Of a stretch of 34,779 nucleotides of DNA, positions 31,554 through 34,779 are shown piece after piece. The position numbers and the translations under genes were made by a program. The DNA lies in contig JAICLJ010000033.1 of the NCBI GenBank assembly GCA_025927575.1, forward strand, positions 1 to 34,779, in the 5' to 3' direction. Every line of letters starts with the position of its first letter. Position 1 is the first letter of the stretch. The notes beneath the pieces were generated by a model, which was not told where the DNA came from, did no database searches, and saw only the letters and a program-made list of their open reading frames with translations. The DNA comes from Bryobacteraceae bacterium (GTDB taxonomy: Bacteria; Acidobacteriota; Terriglobia; Bryobacterales; Bryobacteraceae).

Positions 31554-32536
31554 AGCGTTTCCTCACGGAAGAAGTTGCCCATGTGCCGGAACTTTTCATA
31601 ACGATCGGCAATGAGGCTTTGACGATCAAGCAGAGTGAGTTCGGCCAGCGCGTCGCGAAGAGTTTCGCGAAGCGCTGAGGCCGCAGCATCATGGTCAGTC
31701 TGGGCGCCTTCGGCCGGCTCCTTTACGATGCCGTCAATGATCTTCAGCCCCAGGAGGTCTTGAGCAGTCAGCTTCAATGCCGCGGCAGCGAGCGGCGCTT
31801 TGCCGGAATCCCGCCAGATGATCGCGGCGCAGCTTTCGGGGGAAATGACACTGTAATAGGCGTTTTCCATCATGTAAACACGGTTTGCAACGCCTAGCGC
31901 GAGGGCTCCGCCGCTACCACCTTCGCCGATCACCACGGCGATCACCGGGCAACCCAGGCGCGACATTTCGCGAAGGTTGTATGCCACCGCTTCTGCCTGG
32001 CCGCGCTCTTCGGCATCGACACCCGGAAATGCTCCCGCAGTGTCGATCAGCGAAATCACGGGACGCCCGAACTTGTCCGCCAGGCGCATTAGCCGGATAG
32101 CTTTCCTGTAGCCTTCGGGCTTGGGCATTCCAAAATTGCGGAAGAGTTTTGCCTTTGTATCTTTGCCCTTTTGTTGGGCAACCACGATGACCGGTCGGCC
32201 TTCGAAGTAGGCAAATCCAGCGATGGTTGCCTTGTCGTCGCCGTAAAACCTGTCTCCGTGTAATTCTTCGAATCCCGTGAAGACTCTTTCGATGTAATCG
32301 AGCGCTTGTGGGCGCTTCGGATGCCGCGCAATTTGAACCCGCTGCCAACTCGGATTCGTCAGCACCTCGGGCGGGGCGCCTGTTGGTGTGGGTGCTTCAT
32401 CCGAAACAGGATCAGCCTCCGGAACAGGCACTCCGTCCGAAACCGATTTGCCTCTCGGAACAAGGGTCTCGTTCGGAACAGAACCTTTCTTCGGAGCAGC
32501 AGCCTCGCCCGTACCGATGATTGGGTCATCCGGCAT
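31550..32536 (-). CDS. accA: Acetyl-CoA carboxylase carboxyltransferase subunit alpha
   Basis: A 328-residue AccA, which with AccD transfers the carboxyl group from biotin to acetyl-CoA to make malonyl-CoA for fatty acid synthesis. The catalytic core is normal: 'WQRVQIARHPKRPQALDYI', 'ELHGDRFYGDDKATIAGFAY', 'VIVVAQQKGKDTKAKLFRNFGM', 'PVISLIDTAGAFPGVDAEERGQ', 'VIGEGGSGGALALGVANRVY' and 'YYSVISPESCAAIIW'. The N-terminus is unusual: residues 14-55 are seven hexapeptide repeats rich in Pro, Val and Glu where other AccA proteins have helical sequence. The start ATG at 32536 follows the dnaE stop by four bases; the longer frame to 32614 overlaps dnaE and is rejected. The stop overlaps the next small gene. 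Confidence 0.95.
   Translation of the reverse strand: MPDDPIIGTGEAAAPKKGSVPNETLVPRGKSVSDGVPVPEADPVSDEAPTPTGAPPEVLTNPSWQRVQIARHPKRPQALDYIERVFTGFEELHGDRFYGDDKATIAGFAYFEGRPVIVVAQQKGKDTKAKLFRNFGMPKPEGYRKAIRLMRLADKFGRPVISLIDTAGAFPGVDAEERGQAEAVAYNLREMSRLGCPVIAVVIGEGGSGGALALGVANRVYMMENAYYSVISPESCAAIIWRDSGKAPLAAAALKLTAQDLLGLKIIDGIVKEPAEGAQTDHDAAASALRETLRDALAELTLLDRQSLIADRYEKFRHMGNFFREETL
32372..32497 (-). repeat. Seven-unit 18-base tandem repeat within accA
   Basis: On the minus strand, units of 18 bases begin with GTTCCG or GTTTCGG-like sequence and encode APKKGS, VPNETL, VPRGKS, VSDGVP, VPEADP, VSDEAP and TPTGAP. The period of six codons is exact over 126 bases while the codons in between diverge, so the array is not recent. 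Confidence 0.75.
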
Positions 32537-32540
32537 ACGA

Positions 32541-34779
32541 TTACTTGGCCAGGACCTCCATTGATTCAGGACCGCAGATTTTCTCCACTTCCGTGCGGAA
32601 TTCACGGTCGGCACGCACCTTCGAGTTTACGTCCATAATGACTGAGAAGTCGCGCGGTTTTTCGAGCCGTAAGCGTACTTCCGTATCACCCTGCTTGCGA
32701 TGAAAGAGCTCGTTCAGCTCTGCCGCCTTCTCCACCGTTGTATCTTCTCTCAGCCACACCCGTATGGATATGAGCGAGGGCAGATCGACGCGAGCATCTT
32801 CAAGCGGAGTGATATCCTGCACGTTCAGCTTGGGCGGGCTATCCTCTTCACGCATGATGGTCGCTTTTAAAAGAACGCAAGAGTCTTCCTTGAGATAGGG
32901 AAGCAGTTCGTCGTAGCGTGTTGAAAACACCATCCCGTCAAGCGTACCGCGCCCGTCGTCGAACTTCATCTGCGCCCAGTATTTGCCCTCCCGGCTTGTC
33001 TTCCGCTGGATGCCTGTCAACAAGCCACAGAGGGAGATAACCAAGCCCTTCTGAACGTCTTCCAGTTTGTCGGTGGTGTGAGTGGCGAGATCTCCGATTT
33101 TGTCCGCGAACTGTTCAAGGGGATGGCCGGAAACATAGATTCCGAGCATTTCCTTCTCGCCCGAGAGCTTCTGCTGGGCAGTCCAAGGCGGAAGGGCAGC
33201 CAGCGGGTAGTCCTCCTCCTTTTGCTCTGCAATGAATCCGAACAGCCCCGCCTGCCCCATTTCGCGGTCTCGCAGCGCACGGAGGCCCGTTTCCATCGCC
33301 CGGTCGATGGCATGTGTCAGTTGCGCGCGATTGCCGTTGAGAGAATCCATCGCGCCCGCCCGTATTAGGCTTTCAAGAACTCGCCGGTTTACGGAGCCGA
33401 GATTGACGCGCTCACAGAAATCGAAGATGGTCTTGAAGGAGCCGCCCTCGCTACGGGCGGTGGCAATCGCCTCAATCGCTCCCTGGCCCACATTCTTAAC
33501 CGCTCCCAGACCGAAGCGGATCGCGCTGCCGGCGGGCGTAAAGTTGCGGTCGCTCTGATTTACATCGGGCGGGAGTACGAGAATGCCCATCTCGCGGCAC
33601 TCGTTGATGTACTTCACGATCTTATCCATGTTGCCGGATTCCGAAGTCAGCAGCGCGGACATGAATTCGACGGCATAATGAGCTTTCAGGTAAGCGGTGA
33701 CGTAGGCGAGATAGGCGTATGCCGCGGAGTGCGATTTATTGAAACCGTAACCGGCGAACTGCTCCATCAGATCGAAGATCTTGGCGATCTTCTTTTCCGG
33801 GAAACCTTTCTCGACAGCCCCCTTGACGAAACGGTTGCGCTGCTTCGCCATCTCCTCGGCTTTTTTCTTTCCCATGGCGCGGCGAAGCAGGTCGGCCTCG
33901 CCGAGTGAATAGCCGGCGAGCAGATTCGAAATCTGCATCACCTGCTCCTGATAGAGGATGACGCCGTAGGTTTCTTCGAGAAGCTGCTTAAGTTCCGGCA
34001 CTTCGTAGGAAACCGGCTTCCGGCCATGCTTCCGGTCGATGAAGTCTGGAATCATGCCGCCCTGGATAGGGCCGGGACGGTAGAGGGCATTCAGGGCGCA
34101 AAGATCCTCGACGCGATCCGGCCGGTAGCGCCGGAGGATATCCTTCATGCCTTCGGATTCAAACTGGAAGACGCCGCTGGTGAACCCGTTGCTAAAAATT
34201 TTTTCGTAGGTCTCCTTATCGTCGAGCGGCAATTCCTGGATATCGATCTTCTTGCCGCGGTGCTTCTCGATCAGCTTTAACGCTTCATCGATAATCGTGA
34301 GCGTCGTCAGACCGAGGAAGTCCATCTTTAGCAGGCCGAGTTTTTCGATGCCGGACATGTCGTACTGGGTCACGATTTCGGTCTTATTCGTAACGTAAAG
34401 CGGCGCCAGTTCTCGTAACGGAACTGAAGAAATCACGACGCCGGCCGCGTGCATCCCGGCGTTTCGCGCCATTCCTTCGAGCTTTAAACTGATGTCGAGC
34501 ACTTCCTTCACGCGCGCGTCTTTGGCGGCGGCTTCTTTGAGTTCGGGACCATTGATGGCTTCCGTCAGCGTAATATTCAGTTGCTTGGGAACCAGCTTCG
34601 AGATGCGGTCGACGTCGGCGAAGCTCATATCGAGCACCCGGCCTACGTCCTTGATGGCGGCTTTGGCTGCCAGTGTGCCGAACGTGATGATCTGCGCAAC
34701 CTGCTCGCGCCCATATTTTTCCGTGACGTACTGGATCACTTCGCCACGGCGGTTCGTGCAGAAATCGATATCAATATCC
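32541..34779 (-). CDS. dnaE: DNA polymerase III alpha subunit, C-terminal part (cut by window edge)
   Basis: The replicative polymerase subunit DnaE; the frame is open to the window edge and about 745 residues are visible. At the edge the palm motif 'DIDIDFCTNRRGEVIQYV' with the catalytic aspartates is seen, and a further catalytic Asp is in 'LKMDFLGLTTLTII'. Next come the fingers ('GAVKNVGQGAIEAIATAR'-type helix-hairpin-helix region), 'GYGFNKSHSAAYAYLAYVTA', and the C-terminal OB-fold ('LLTGIQRKTSREGKYWAQMK', 'GTLDGMVFSTRYDEL') that binds single-stranded DNA. The PHP domain lies outside the window. It is followed by accA after four bases; the dnaE-accA linkage is known in many bacteria. No frameshift is seen in the visible part. 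Confidence 0.96.
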   Translation of the reverse strand, partial: DIDIDFCTNRRGEVIQYVTEKYGREQVAQIITFGTLAAKAAIKDVGRVLDMSFADVDRISKLVPKQLNITLTEAINGPELKEAAAKDARVKEVLDISLKLEGMARNAGMHAAGVVISSVPLRELAPLYVTNKTEIVTQYDMSGIEKLGLLKMDFLGLTTLTIIDEALKLIEKHRGKKIDIQELPLDDKETYEKIFSNGFTSGVFQFESEGMKDILRRYRPDRVEDLCALNALYRPGPIQGGMIPDFIDRKHGRKPVSYEVPELKQLLEETYGVILYQEQVMQISNLLAGYSLGEADLLRRAMGKKKAEEMAKQRNRFVKGAVEKGFPEKKIAKIFDLMEQFAGYGFNKSHSAAYAYLAYVTAYLKAHYAVEFMSALLTSESGNMDKIVKYINECREMGILVLPPDVNQSDRNFTPAGSAIRFGLGAVKNVGQGAIEAIATARSEGGSFKTIFDFCERVNLGSVNRRVLESLIRAGAMDSLNGNRAQLTHAIDRAMETGLRALRDREMGQAGLFGFIAEQKEEDYPLAALPPWTAQQKLSGEKEMLGIYVSGHPLEQFADKIGDLATHTTDKLEDVQKGLVISLCGLLTGIQRKTSREGKYWAQMKFDDGRGTLDGMVFSTRYDELLPYLKEDSCVLLKATIMREEDSPPKLNVQDITPLEDARVDLPSLISIRVWLREDTTVEKAAELNELFHRKQGDTEVRLRLEKPRDFSVIMDVNSKVRADREFRTEVEKICGPESMEVLAK

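Overview
The window reads as a chromosomal segment of a soil-type bacterium, most likely an Acidobacteriota member (Bryobacterales/Solibacter-like). This placement is an inference from gene style: a PDZ-plus-SpoIIE phosphatase, secreted ricin-repeat and Acidobacteria-type hypothetical proteins, a CBS-domain stress pair, and a moderately GC-rich coding style. No rRNA or tRNA gene is available to confirm it. I saw no CRISPR array, intact insertion sequence or prophage.

Layout. (1) 1-2428: the C-terminal tail of a Ser/Thr protein kinase, a convergent membrane haem sensor (CxxCH periplasmic domain plus HAMP) and a DUF72 protein. (2) 2429-7785: an accessory stretch of secreted or lineage-specific proteins and gene debris. 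It holds a ricin-type lectin gene with two complete beta-trefoils interrupted by one in-frame TAA, small secreted proteins, a decayed ricin-repeat fragment, GC-rich hairpins and a TetR N-terminal relic. (3) 7786-11002: a secreted tyrosine-phosphatase-like protein, then pcrA/uvrD helicase translationally coupled to an unlisted 52-residue, very basic protein. (4) 11151-16203: an operon of amino-acid permease, PDZ-7TM-GAF-SpoIIE phosphatase and family 2 glycosyltransferase, closed by a strong intrinsic terminator; a convergent DinB-like gene follows. (5) 16909-18404, minus strand: a short P450 with an unusual I-helix, overlapped by its upstream partner, a broken methyltransferase. (6) 18694-20422: two adjacent CBS-domain genes, one fused to a ribosome-hibernation-factor-like domain and the other to DUF2267. 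(7) 20583-25769, minus strand: an mhqO/mhqD-like quinone or electrophile detoxification pair, a GNAT acetyltransferase coupled to alaC, and galE. (8) 25901-31284: a Tat-exported Gfo/Idh/MocA oxidoreductase and surface-glycan genes (DPG-synthase-like GT2, ArnT/PMT-like transferase, GT4). (9) 31281-34779, minus strand: dnaE (partial), accA, a small membrane protein with an apparent CTG start, and the GT4, tightly packed as one likely operon.

The most notable items are the tightly coupled small genes missed by standard thresholds (52-aa basic protein after pcrA; 90-aa CTG-start protein after accA), the seven-unit hexapeptide repeat occupying the AccA N-terminus, the CBS-HPF fusion, the P450 with Gln in place of the I-helix acid beside a nonsense-mutated methyltransferase, and the duplicated ricin trefoil with a single stop codon and a nearby degenerate repeat. 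None of these amounts to a complete novel system from sequence reading alone.
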